Positions 1-7,048 are shown, counted from the first letter of the stretch. The stretch is 7,812 bases of DNA from Flavipsychrobacter stenotrophus (GCA_947372365.1 CANBTK010000068.1:1-7812), one strand, 5' to 3'. Notes: generated by a model from the letters alone, not told the origin. Numbers and translations are program-made.

Positions 1-1355
1 TGCTTGTATTTGGTTAAAGAAGAAACGTTGTTCATGAACTGAATGCTGGTTTGTATGCCTTTAATAAAATTGGGCAGGTAAAACTGCTCGTTGGGGCCAT
101 GCATATTGTCGGCCGGCAGTGCGAAGCCCATAAGTACGGTTGGTGCGCTTAAAATTTCTTTAAACATATTTACTACGGGTATGGTGCCTCCGCTGCGGAG
201 GAAGATAGGATTTACCCCAAAAGCGGCTTCGTATGCGAGGGCTGCGGCTTTCAGAAAGCAATTCCCTGTTGGCAAAACCACCGGCATTGCCGGGGATGAT
301 GCTTTTATTGAAACCCTGAAGCCCGGCGGTGTTAGGTAATTGATAAAAGATCTGGTTAATGTTTCAAGCCGGGCGGGTTGCTGGCCGGGCACAAGCCGTA
401 TATTTATTTTGGCGGTAGCGGCATTGGGTATCGAGTTCTTTGCGCCTTCGCCCTGATAGCCTGCACTCACCGAAGTAACGGAAAGCGACGGCCTAATGGT
501 TGCCCGTTCGTAGGCGGTGTAGCCAGCTTCGCCCCATTGGCAGGCAGTGCCAGCGGCCGCCACCATAGCCTTGTTGTTGGGGCCATAAGCAGCCATATAG
601 GCTTTTTCGGCTTTGCCCGGCTGCTTGATGCCATCATAAAAGCCGGGAATTGCCACCCTGTTATCTTGTTGGTGAAACTGGCTTATTATTTCGCTTAGGG
701 CTTGTATTGGGTTGTAAACCGTGCCGCCATACTTGCCCGAATGAAGCTCTTTTTCCTGCCCGTGCAGCGTAAGCTCAAGGTTGAGGGAACCCCTTAGCGA
801 ATAGGTGATGGCAGGCTGGTTGGCTGCTGCCATATTGGTATCAGATATTACTGTTGCATCGCAGGCCAGTAGCTGCTTATTCGCGGTAATTAAGGCTTTC
901 AGGTTGGGGCTGCCTATTTCCTCTTCGCCTTCAAAAAGGCATTTTATGTTTACAGGTGGGGCACCATTTTTTAATATGAGCTCCTCTATAGCTTTTACAT
1001 GCACCAGCAACTGGCTTTTATCGTCCGATGCGCCCCTGCCTACTATATAGTTGCCTTTAATAACAGGGTTAAATGGTTCGCTTAGCCAATCAGTTAAAGG
1101 CTCGGCGGGCTGCACATCGTAGTGGCCGTAGAATAGTATAGTGGGCAGGCTGGCATCAACAAAATAGTCGGCATACACAATGGGGTGTAGTTGGGTTTCA
1201 AAAGCCTTTACCCTTTTCAGCCCCGCATTTTTTAGTTGTGTGGCCAGCCATGCAGCACATTGCCTTACGCTGCCTTTCATCAAAGGGTCGGCACTAACGC
1301 TGGGTATCGAAATGAACTCCCTCAGCTCTGCAATGTATTGTTGTAAAGTTGGCAT
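1..1355 (-). CDS. M20-family metallodipeptidase, 3' end cut by window edge
   Basis: Zinc-dependent peptidase of the M20 dipeptidase group (carnosinase/DUG1-like), expected to hydrolyse dipeptides or short peptides. I translated the minus strand by hand and it is open for 451 codons to the window edge. All expected di-metal site residues are present: H78 and D80 in GHYDVQP, bridging D111 in RGASDDK, catalytic base E145 and ligand E146 in EGEEEIGS, D172 in ISDTN, and H419 in MHGPNE. The family is usually about 450-460 residues, so only a few residues and the stop should lie outside the window. The start is fixed by an in-frame TAG at 1374-1376 with no other in-frame ATG between. No signal peptide is visible, so it is probably cytoplasmic. 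It follows the upstream gene by 31 nt and is probably co-transcribed. No Shine-Dalgarno is visible. The family assignment is secure; the exact substrate is not. Confidence 0.93.
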   Translation of the reverse strand, partial: MPTLQQYIAELREFISIPSVSADPLMKGSVRQCAAWLATQLKNAGLKRVKAFETQLHPIVYADYFVDASLPTILFYGHYDVQPAEPLTDWLSEPFNPVIKGNYIVGRGASDDKSQLLVHVKAIEELILKNGAPPVNIKCLFEGEEEIGSPNLKALITANKQLLACDATVISDTNMAAANQPAITYSLRGSLNLELTLHGQEKELHSGKYGGTVYNPIQALSEIISQFHQQDNRVAIPGFYDGIKQPGKAEKAYMAAYGPNNKAMVAAAGTACQWGEAGYTAYERATIRPSLSVTSVSAGYQGEGAKNSIPNAATAKINIRLVPGQQPARLETLTRSFINYLTPPGFRVSIKASSPAMPVVLPTGNCFLKAAALAYEAAFGVNPIFLRSGGTIPVVNMFKEILSAPTVLMGFALPADNMHGPNEQFYLPNFIKGIQTSIQFMNNVSSLTKYK

Positions 1356-1386
1356 GGTACTTAAAGTATTGCACTAACGGCATGGT

Positions 1387-2778
1387 TTAGTATGCCATTT
1401 CTTTTTGTTGCTGTTTCAGGTTGTTTATCCTGTTTTGTGCAGCCTGTACCGAAGCGGGTTTGGGCGTGGCGGGTATAGGTGTGGGTTGCGGGGCGCTTTG
1501 TTTTGCCTGGCGCTCTGCAATGGCATTAGCTACTTTGTTTTTAATAGCTGGGTTTGTAATGCCGGGAATAGGTGCAGTTTTTACCTGGCCACCTGTGGCT
1601 GCCTGGGCCGCTGCCTGTTTTATTGTACGTGCTGCAATAGCTTGTTTTATGTTGTTTTTTACAACGGGGTTGGCTGTAGCGGGCAGGGTATTGCCTGCAA
1701 TTTTGCCGCTGGTGGCTACCGGGCTGGCCTGGGCTTGTTTTATTGCCCGCTGCGCTATGGCCTGCTGCACCCGGTTTTGCACAGTGGGGTTGGGTATCCC
1801 TGCAAGCGGGGCTTTCGTGGGCCGCACCATATTGGGTTGTGCTATTCGGGTGCCTTGTTTCATGGCCCGTTGTGCTATGGCCTGTTGCACCCGGGCCTGC
1901 ACTGCCGGGTTGGGTATCCTGGTAAGCGGTGCGTTATTGTGCCGGGGCTGCGCCATATTGGCTTGTGCCGGGCTTATGCCTTGTTTTATAGCCCGTTGGG
2001 CTATTGCCTGCATTACCTGGCTTCTTACTGCCGGGTTAGGTATGCCTGCGGGCACATGGGTAGCGGTTATTGATGCAGGGCGGTTCAGTACCTGCATCGC
2101 TGGCGCAGCTGCGCTGCTGGCATTGTTGCTATTTACCCTTATGTTTATTTTGGGCCCTGGGCCTACCATTTTCACTAGCTTATTGGCAATAGAGTGGCTG
2201 CATGTTTTGCAGGGCATGTGCGCAAAGCGCATATTTATCTTGCCAATCCTGTTTATAAAGTTGGGGTCTTTCGCTTTTTGCTGGTTAAGCCAATGCATGA
2301 ATTGCTGCTCCGGGTGTACTACAACAGGTGTTTGCCCGGGTGCCTGGGGCAGGGTGTTGTTCCACGATATTACATCTACGAAACTCGGCCCCCGCCTGCG
2401 TGTACCGGGCGGTATAAAAATGGCTCCGCCTGCCTGGCTGGCTTCAGGTACAGGCGATTTAATAAACGTATAAGGGGCTGTGCGGTTGCCGGCATTATTG
2501 GCAGTATAAACATCCGGGCCGGCAAGGCCTGCAATATTATTCTGAGGGCATTTGCAGCCGTTGCCGGAATCAAAAACCGGCATGTTGTCTTTCATCGTTA
2601 TCCTGAAGGCGGCCTTCGGCTCCTCCTCAGCTCCTTCAGCCTGGTTACCGAATGGCCTGAAATTTTCAACAATTTTTATCAGCCGGTTCAGGCTGTTCCA
2701 GTCAGTTATGCTGCCGCCATTTTCTTCGGCTGCCGCATTAAGGGCTGTAGGTACAGCATATTCATTTCCTATAAACAT
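1387..2778 (-). CDS. Putative deaminase-like protein with C-terminal 40-residue repeats
   Basis: A 463-aa protein I do not recognise as a named family. Residues 1-130 are mixed, with a C-x-C pair at 75-77. Residues about 131-216 resemble a compact deaminase fold: a strand-like segment (FVDVISW), then H155-P-E157 leading into a helix, a strand (INMRFAHM), P189-C190-K-T-C193 at the head of another helix, and a strand (KINIRV). H-x-E plus P-C-x-x-C is the zinc-site signature of the cytidine deaminase superfamily, including bacterial toxin deaminases, and the 33-residue E-to-C spacing is plausible for it. Residues 246-428 hold five repeats, each carrying NP-x-V/I and an AIAxRxxKQ helix; the Pro/Ala/Gln-rich tail ends in Tyr. 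No signal peptide or membrane segment is seen. It lies 91 nt after the preceding gene and 31 nt before the M20 gene. The reading frame is confident; deaminase activity is an inference from motifs. A structural zinc site is the main alternative. Confidence 0.85.
   Translation of the reverse strand: MFIGNEYAVPTALNAAAEENGGSITDWNSLNRLIKIVENFRPFGNQAEGAEEEPKAAFRITMKDNMPVFDSGNGCKCPQNNIAGLAGPDVYTANNAGNRTAPYTFIKSPVPEASQAGGAIFIPPGTRRRGPSFVDVISWNNTLPQAPGQTPVVVHPEQQFMHWLNQQKAKDPNFINRIGKINMRFAHMPCKTCSHSIANKLVKMVGPGPKINIRVNSNNASSAAAPAMQVLNRPASITATHVPAGIPNPAVRSQVMQAIAQRAIKQGISPAQANMAQPRHNNAPLTRIPNPAVQARVQQAIAQRAMKQGTRIAQPNMVRPTKAPLAGIPNPTVQNRVQQAIAQRAIKQAQASPVATSGKIAGNTLPATANPVVKNNIKQAIAARTIKQAAAQAATGGQVKTAPIPGITNPAIKNKVANAIAERQAKQSAPQPTPIPATPKPASVQAAQNRINNLKQQQKEMAY
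1495..2043 (-). repeat. Five in-frame coding repeats, about 40 residues each
   Basis: These lie inside the 463-aa gene. The conserved 22-residue cores begin at residues 246, 288, 328, 368 and 407, a period of 39-42 residues. The first three start I-P-N-P and share V-x-Q-A-I-A-Q-R-A-[IM]-K-Q; the last two are more diverged (TANP, ITNP) but keep the A-I-A-x-R-x-x-K-Q helix. Linkers are rich in Pro, Ala and Thr. The gradient of divergence suggests stepwise duplication, with the first three units copied most recently. The duplication also produces long antisense open frames over this stretch, which I do not regard as genes. The cores look like amphipathic helices suited to binding or oligomerisation, which is inference. 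Confidence 0.9.
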
Positions 2779-2832
2779 GGCCTTGTTTTTTAAAAGTTTG
2801 CAATAGCCGAAGGCTGGCTTCAGTTGAATATA

Positions 2833-2862
2833 GCCCCGGCAGCAGTTGCTGGCTGCCGGGGC
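2833..2862 (-). terminator. Perfect 11-bp GC-rich hairpin, possible terminator or attenuator
   Basis: GCCCCGGCAGC (2833-2843) and GCTGCCGGGGC (2852-2862) are perfect inverted repeats around an 8-nt loop. The hairpin starts 7 nt after the stop of the 587-aa gene and lies in the only long gap (91 nt) inside the operon. On the minus strand it is followed by TATATTCAACTG rather than a U-run, so it is not a textbook intrinsic terminator. It may instead attenuate read-through, protect the upstream mRNA 3' end, or act as a weak terminator. The inverted repeat is certain; the role is inferred. Confidence 0.45.
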
Positions 2863-2869
2863 GGCAGGC

Positions 2870-4633
2870 TTAGTAATTCCTCTGCCTGGTGTACATTTTA
2901 GGCCTTACTGCAGGCATATCTTTCCTGCCAAACCTTTCCTGTATCAGGAAGGCGGGCTGCGTTGCATAGTCCCTTACTTCCTGCAGGCGCGCTGCACTGA
3001 GGTCAACCCCCGTAACAACCCTGTAGGCGTGTACATAGCGCTGTATGTTGTTGCGGAAGGCTACGGCCCAGTTAGATGCATCGTCTTGTGTCAGCGATAC
3101 CTGGCTCCAGTTGCCATAGCGTATGCTCAGCAGTACTTTTTCGCCATGCACCGCCAGTTCGTAATAGCTGAGTATATCGTTGCCTCCCCAGCCCTGCAGG
3201 TTGCGCATCATGTCCACGCGGTCCATCCATTTTTCGGGGTAGGGCACCATAACCCTGCCGCCCAGGAATTCGCGCATTTCGTTGCGGGCCAGTATGTATT
3301 GCTGCACCAGCATTTCATGGCGTGCGGTCCAGGTAAGGTCGCCATAAGCGTTGTGGTTGCCTTCGGCCAGCAGCAGGTGCACTTCGCGCAGGTTGTTGAG
3401 TATCGGGAAGCCGTCGGCTACAATAGTGGTATTGTCATATTCGCGATAGAAGAGTATGCAGCTGTTCAGCAGGTTATGGAAAGCCTCCAGGAATTTTACC
3501 CGGGTATCAACCCCCTGAACCCTGCCCACAGCGCGCCCGGTGAGCGTAAGGCCGTATTCGTGGTCGTATTCATACACCCTGCGGGTGAGCGACAGGCGGT
3601 GCTGCTCGTCCTGTATATAGCCCCATAATATATGGCTGAGCGGGCGTAGTGGGCCGGCATCGAAGCGCATTAATGGGTCTAGACCGCGGTGCACTTTTAT
3701 GTTCTGGAAGCGCAGGTTTACCATATTCATGGTCTGCACCAGCATGCCTTGCTCCATCCAGTAGTTCCAGATAAGTTCTATCATAAAGGGGTGGTCCAGT
3801 TGCTGTGCCTGCCAGTCGTCAATATTCCCCATTGACGCTGGTGCTTTATATTTTTGGCCCTGTGTTGTTGCTGCTGCGCCCTTTATGTGCGGTATAACTT
3901 TTTCCTTATCTATTCTTGCTTCCTTATCTTCAATATGGGTGCTGATAAGGCGTTCCATCACATAGTCAAAATACGGCAGGTGCCTCGATGTGCCCAGGTA
4001 CGAGCGTATAGATTGCGTGTCCAGCTTTAATGTGCGCAGCATATAGGCCTCAGTGGCAAATTTGATAACATTGTACTCGTCGCTTGCTATAAATGGCGAG
4101 CGCCTGATATCAAATGGCCTTTCCGGGTAGGCAACACCCGCTTTATCGTAAAGCACGCTGTCGATAAACCTTTGGTACTCCTTAAAGTCAAGCGAATGTT
4201 TCAGGATATCCGTCCAGAAAACTTCGTCTGAAGTGTCGGTAAATGCGCCCCTTTCCAGCTTCACCCTTATAGCGTCTTCGCCTGCGGTTGATGTAACCAG
4301 CTCACCTACATAATTGAAATCAACTGAGGCCCGGCTGTTTGAGTTATCAGCTATGTCCTTGCCTTCTACAGTTATTGTATAATGGCCAGAAGTAATTTCA
4401 TTAAACGGGATAAAAAAGGTGTGCAGGCTGCCAGAAATATCTTGTGTAATTTCTGGTTCATGGGCCATTTTCTTACCTACGATAGTAATGCCTTTTATCG
4501 AAGCGCCCGGTTTCAAAAGGTTGAGCTGCAACAGTATAGCCCCTTGTTCTGCGTCAGGTACCAGGTTGGGCTTAACGTTAGCTGTGTCGAAACCGGAATA
4601 GGTAATGCCTGACAAATATTCTGTTTTATTCAT
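2870..4633 (-). CDS. Conserved protein of unknown function, 587 aa
   Basis: I cannot assign a function. Residues 1 to about 115 look beta-rich, with alternating hydrophobic strands (GAILLQLNLL, SIKGITIVG, HYTITVEG, SVDFNYVG), consistent with an immunoglobulin-like or similar beta-sandwich domain. From about 135 to 560 the sequence is mainly helical and rich in aromatics. Segments around GLTLTGRAVG (361-370), DGFPILNNLREVHLLLAEG (407-425), GGRVMVPYPEKWMDRVD (458-474) and VTGVDL (540-545) have the dense mix of Gly, Pro, charged and aromatic residues typical of a conserved family, and I recall similar hypothetical proteins in unrelated phyla, though I cannot verify this here. No signal peptide, membrane helix or recognised catalytic motif is seen. 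It starts 12 nt after the metallopeptidase stop, so the two are almost certainly co-translated and may be partners. It ends in Arg-Asn-Tyr. Confidence 0.88.
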   Translation of the reverse strand: MNKTEYLSGITYSGFDTANVKPNLVPDAEQGAILLQLNLLKPGASIKGITIVGKKMAHEPEITQDISGSLHTFFIPFNEITSGHYTITVEGKDIADNSNSRASVDFNYVGELVTSTAGEDAIRVKLERGAFTDTSDEVFWTDILKHSLDFKEYQRFIDSVLYDKAGVAYPERPFDIRRSPFIASDEYNVIKFATEAYMLRTLKLDTQSIRSYLGTSRHLPYFDYVMERLISTHIEDKEARIDKEKVIPHIKGAAATTQGQKYKAPASMGNIDDWQAQQLDHPFMIELIWNYWMEQGMLVQTMNMVNLRFQNIKVHRGLDPLMRFDAGPLRPLSHILWGYIQDEQHRLSLTRRVYEYDHEYGLTLTGRAVGRVQGVDTRVKFLEAFHNLLNSCILFYREYDNTTIVADGFPILNNLREVHLLLAEGNHNAYGDLTWTARHEMLVQQYILARNEMREFLGGRVMVPYPEKWMDRVDMMRNLQGWGGNDILSYYELAVHGEKVLLSIRYGNWSQVSLTQDDASNWAVAFRNNIQRYVHAYRVVTGVDLSAARLQEVRDYATQPAFLIQERFGRKDMPAVRPKMYTRQRNY

Positions 4634-4645
4634 TGTAATTTGTTT

Positions 4646-5959
4646 TTAATAGTTAACGAATTTGTTTAACTGGTTCAGTACATCTTTTGATTCGCGCGTA
4701 ACCCTGCTTTCCGACCTCAGCATAGCCCATTGGGTGAGCCATTTGCTCAGTACTTTGCTTTCGGCCAGCGCCGATATATTCATGTCGGCGTGGGCCTGGC
4801 CCATTACTGCGAATACAAGGCTAGGTGCGGCATTATTCATCCTTTCCGGTGCGAATTTCCAGGTGTTAAAAAGGAACTGCAGGTGGGCAGGCTGGCGGGT
4901 GCGCGACGGAAAAATGTCGGCCAGCCGTTTGCCGTTTAGCCGGGGTGGGCGGTGGTTGGCCAGCAGCTGCGTGAACGCAGGCATGGTGGCATTGAGTGCA
5001 TGAATAGTGCTCTGGCTTTTGGCATCCAGCTTATCAAGCGGGTACATGCGCGCCCACAGCTTTTCAAACCTTTCCCACTGCGCATGGGGGTAAAGCGCTT
5101 TGCCAAAAGCAAGGCTCAGTTTTACCCTTATCCACGGGAAGGGGTGTGGGTCGCCGGGCCTTACCCTGAACATAAAGTACCGGGGCAGGCTTACAACGCT
5201 TATCAGCCCCAAGGTAGCGCCTATGCCCAGGTGGGCCATAGCCCAGAAATCAGCAATTATTTCTGATATCCAGTCGTTATAAAGGCCCCATGCCTCCTTG
5301 TTGGCGCTTGCAGCCTGAGCCTGCCTTATATCGGCACGGAGTGTGGCCACAAGGTCAAGCAAAGCTGCCCCCTGGTGCCCCACCTCGTGTATAAGGGACG
5401 AAGCTATGCCGCTGCTTATAAGGCGTTCCCGAGGCACCTGCACTACAGCCACCGGGTTTTCATCGCCCCCCGGCAGCCGGGTGCGGGCGCGCCTTATGGC
5501 TGCCCCATGGCCCCGGGTAACAAAGCAAACCACTTCAGGCGCATCATAAACCTTTGGCCTTAGCCGCAGTGCATCAGTAGCCAGTACATCCAGCCCGGCC
5601 ATCCATACCCCGGTTTCATGCTCAGCGCGCTGGGTTACCACATTGGCAAAAATGTCCAGCTGGTCCAGCATTGCATTAAACCGCAGTTTGAGTATGGAAA
5701 ACCTGCCCTGCGCTTCCTCGGTGCTTAACTCTTGCCCGGCCTTGCTCAGCAGCAGGTTAATGAAGGTTTCAATCCGCGCCCTCAGCTCTTTATTGTTTTT
5801 GACCATCAGGTCAGTTATACCCTTAAGGGCCGGGTCCGATATACATGCTGCGGCCACCATGGGCGAGTTAAGCGCAAAAGGGCGCATAGTATCCAGCCTG
5901 CTCTTGAGCGAGAGCGCCTCATTAACCAAAAACTGTGTTGCAAAAACCGGGCGGGCCAT
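4646..5959 (-). CDS. Putative zinc metallopeptidase with HEVGH motif, 437 aa
   Basis: Probably a zinc-dependent peptidase of unassigned family. SSLIHEVGHQGAAL contains HExxH at residues 191-195, placed in a helix as zinc peptidases require: H191 and H195 would bind zinc and E192 would be the base. About 38 residues on, NDWISEIIADFWA offers E233 as third ligand on a second helix, the gluzincin arrangement. Residues 1-115 are helical; 140-180 are strand-rich (VVCFVTRG, VAVVQVP) and may form the edge-strand region before the active-site helix. Residues 241-258 are hydrophobic but more likely core than membrane-spanning. There is no signal peptide, so a cytoplasmic site or non-Sec export is likely. 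The 10-nt spacing from the upstream gene and 12-nt spacing to the downstream one indicate tight co-expression. It ends in Asn-Tyr. The peptidase call rests on the motif pair alone; the substrate is unknown. Confidence 0.87.
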   Translation of the reverse strand: MARPVFATQFLVNEALSLKSRLDTMRPFALNSPMVAAACISDPALKGITDLMVKNNKELRARIETFINLLLSKAGQELSTEEAQGRFSILKLRFNAMLDQLDIFANVVTQRAEHETGVWMAGLDVLATDALRLRPKVYDAPEVVCFVTRGHGAAIRRARTRLPGGDENPVAVVQVPRERLISSGIASSLIHEVGHQGAALLDLVATLRADIRQAQAASANKEAWGLYNDWISEIIADFWAMAHLGIGATLGLISVVSLPRYFMFRVRPGDPHPFPWIRVKLSLAFGKALYPHAQWERFEKLWARMYPLDKLDAKSQSTIHALNATMPAFTQLLANHRPPRLNGKRLADIFPSRTRQPAHLQFLFNTWKFAPERMNNAAPSLVFAVMGQAHADMNISALAESKVLSKWLTQWAMLRSESRVTRESKDVLNQLNKFVNY

Positions 5960-5969
5960 GTGAGTAGGT

Positions 5970-6884
5970 TTAGTAGTTTTCCTGATTATTTACCATATCC
6001 ATCCTTATGTACAGGCGGTTGTTCTTAATAAACCACTTGCCTGAGCTTAATGCGCCGCCGGTAGCCGCAGGCTCCCCATCGCCGCTTGCGGGTGCTGCAT
6101 AAGCAGGTTCGCCATAAGCTGGGGCACCATAGGCAGGTGCCGCGTAAGATGGTGCGCCATAGCGTGGTGCGCCGGGCTGTGGCCTTCTGCCGCGTGCAAC
6201 AGGGTAGGCTTTTTTCAGCAGGCCGGGTGCGTAGTTCCTGGCAGCTAAAGTGGTAGCCCTGCTGGCAACCTGGCGAGGGCGGTTCCTCCATTGTGGGTTG
6301 CGTGCGGCCATGTTGGCTGCATTGCCTGCAAAGCGCACATAAGCCCTTGCTACTTCAAATTCCTTATCTTCATTGCTCAGCCCTTCCAGTTCCAGCTCGA
6401 AGAGGTTAGATGCCAGGCCGGCCAGTTTGCCGCCTATCATGCCGCCCGCCGGGCCACCCAGGAAGGTGCCAGCCGCAGTACCCAGTATTGGTAATGCTGT
6501 TTTAGCAGCGCTCTTTAGTATCCCGCCAATGGCTTTGCCAGCAGGGGAGCTGGCGAATGAGCTGATGCCCCTGGCTGCGCTCTTGATGAGTTTGCCCAGG
6601 AACTGCTCCAGTTCAGCTTCATTAGAAACAGACAGCAATTCGGTAGCCAGTTCCATTTCCTGCATTTCATGAAACACCTCGCCAGTTTCCTGGCTGTATT
6701 CGCCCTCGTATTCGTGGCCCATTTCATGCGATTCGAATTCGTCTTCGAACTCATTGCCTGTTTCGTGGCCGAATTCCTGGGCTTCATGGCCCATTTCGTG
6801 GCCGAACTCATGGCCAAACTCGTTACCAAATTCATTGCCAAATTCGTGGCCAAATTCATTTACTGTGCGGTTGTAATTGTGCAT
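5970..6884 (-). CDS. Acidic E-F-G-H/N repeat protein with glycine-zipper-like core
   Basis: A 304-aa protein and the first gene of the operon. Residues 10-58 are a tetrapeptide array (E-F-G-H or E-F-G-N, then variants), strongly acidic and His-rich. Residues 73-104 form a helical stretch (ELATELLSVSNEAELEQFLG). Residues about 105-162 are Gly/Ala-rich and hydrophobic with many small-xxx-small spacings (GTAAGTFLGGPAGGMIGGKL), like glycine-zipper segments that insert into membranes or self-associate. Residues 163-222 are helical and basic. Residues 241-265 are five [RSA]-Y-[GA]-[AE]-P pentapeptides, followed by an aromatic/basic end (GKWFIKNNRLYIRM) and a terminal Asn-Tyr. I recall similar FE-repeat hypothetical proteins in other bacteria but know of no function. 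No cleavable signal peptide is seen. The start is the first ATG, preceded by an A-rich leader with AAAAGG close to it. The histidines could bind metal, and the core suggests a structural or membrane-active role; both are inference. Confidence 0.88.
   Translation of the reverse strand: MHNYNRTVNEFGHEFGNEFGNEFGHEFGHEMGHEAQEFGHETGNEFEDEFESHEMGHEYEGEYSQETGEVFHEMQEMELATELLSVSNEAELEQFLGKLIKSAARGISSFASSPAGKAIGGILKSAAKTALPILGTAAGTFLGGPAGGMIGGKLAGLASNLFELELEGLSNEDKEFEVARAYVRFAGNAANMAARNPQWRNRPRQVASRATTLAARNYAPGLLKKAYPVARGRRPQPGAPRYGAPSYAAPAYGAPAYGEPAYAAPASGDGEPAATGGALSSGKWFIKNNRLYIRMDMVNNQENY
6090..6164 (-). repeat. Five tandem 15-bp coding repeats (Y-x-x-P pentapeptides)
   Basis: Five consecutive pentapeptides at residues 241-265 of the 304-aa protein fit [RSA]-Y-[GA]-[AE]-P with no gaps. 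They form a low-complexity, proline- and tyrosine-rich linker before the C-terminal segment. A tandem array of this length can vary in copy number by slippage between strains. Confidence 0.85.
6711..6857 (-). repeat. Tandem 12-bp coding repeats (E-F-G-H/N array)
   Basis: This covers residues 10-58 of the 304-aa protein. It begins with five back-to-back E-F-G-[HN] units (10-29), followed by EMGH, a 3-residue interruption, EFGH, ETGN and looser FEDEFES/HEMGHE variants. The low-complexity DNA repeats in all frames, so opposite-strand and shifted frames here also look open and repetitive. Confidence 0.88.
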
Positions 6885-6992
6885 AACCTTTTAAGTTTAA
6901 TTGTTAAGAATGATGTGATTTTCGTTTTGTGATTTTCTCATTAAGAAAAATCGTGCCAAACTCAGTTGGCGCGGGTTTCAGCGGTTTTTATC

Positions 6993-7048
6993 GAAATGGA
7001 TTTCGCTGTTTGAAACGGATTTCGCCCCAAATCCGAAAGCCATTTCGC
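6993..7048. promoter_or_regulatory. Three GAAA-N3-ATTTCGC sites, possible operator array
   Basis: GAAATGGATTTCGC (6993-7006), GAAACGGATTTCGC (7012-7025) and GAAAGCCATTTCGC (7035-7048) share 11 of 14 positions, and each contains the dyad GAAA-N4-TTTC. Start-to-start spacing is 19 and 23 bp, roughly two helical turns. They lie 109-164 bp upstream of the first operon gene. Repeated dyads at near-helical spacing in a divergent promoter region suggest a binding array for a dimeric regulator. I cannot name the regulator. Confidence 0.45.

Noticed and set aside
1355..1383. Earlier ATG (1381-1383) as start of the M20 gene
   Set aside because: It is 28 nt upstream and therefore out of frame, and an in-frame TAG at 1374-1376 blocks any upstream extension of the M20 frame.
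1495..2043. Regularly spaced repeats that could suggest a CRISPR array
   Set aside because: The period is about 120 bp, the units are in frame, diverged and coding, and there are no short identical repeats with unique spacers or cas genes.
1421..2473. Long plus-strand open frame (350 codons) antisense to the 463-aa gene
   Set aside because: It mirrors the repeats of the minus-strand gene, has an odd Cys/Ala/Gly-rich composition, shows no recognisable domain, and the minus-strand frame has coherent motifs and operon spacing. The same applies to the overlapping plus frame 1405-2073.
2846..3628. Plus-strand open frame of 260 codons antisense to the 587-aa gene
   Set aside because: It lies entirely opposite a well-structured gene, overlaps its downstream hairpin, has a His/Val/Ala-biased composition typical of an antisense shadow, and has no sensible start context.
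6711..6857. HExxH-like strings (HEFGH, HEMGH) within the tetrapeptide array
   Set aside because: They arise from the E-F-G-H repeat pattern, occur in overlapping copies, and have no helical active-site context or third ligand; they do not indicate a peptidase.
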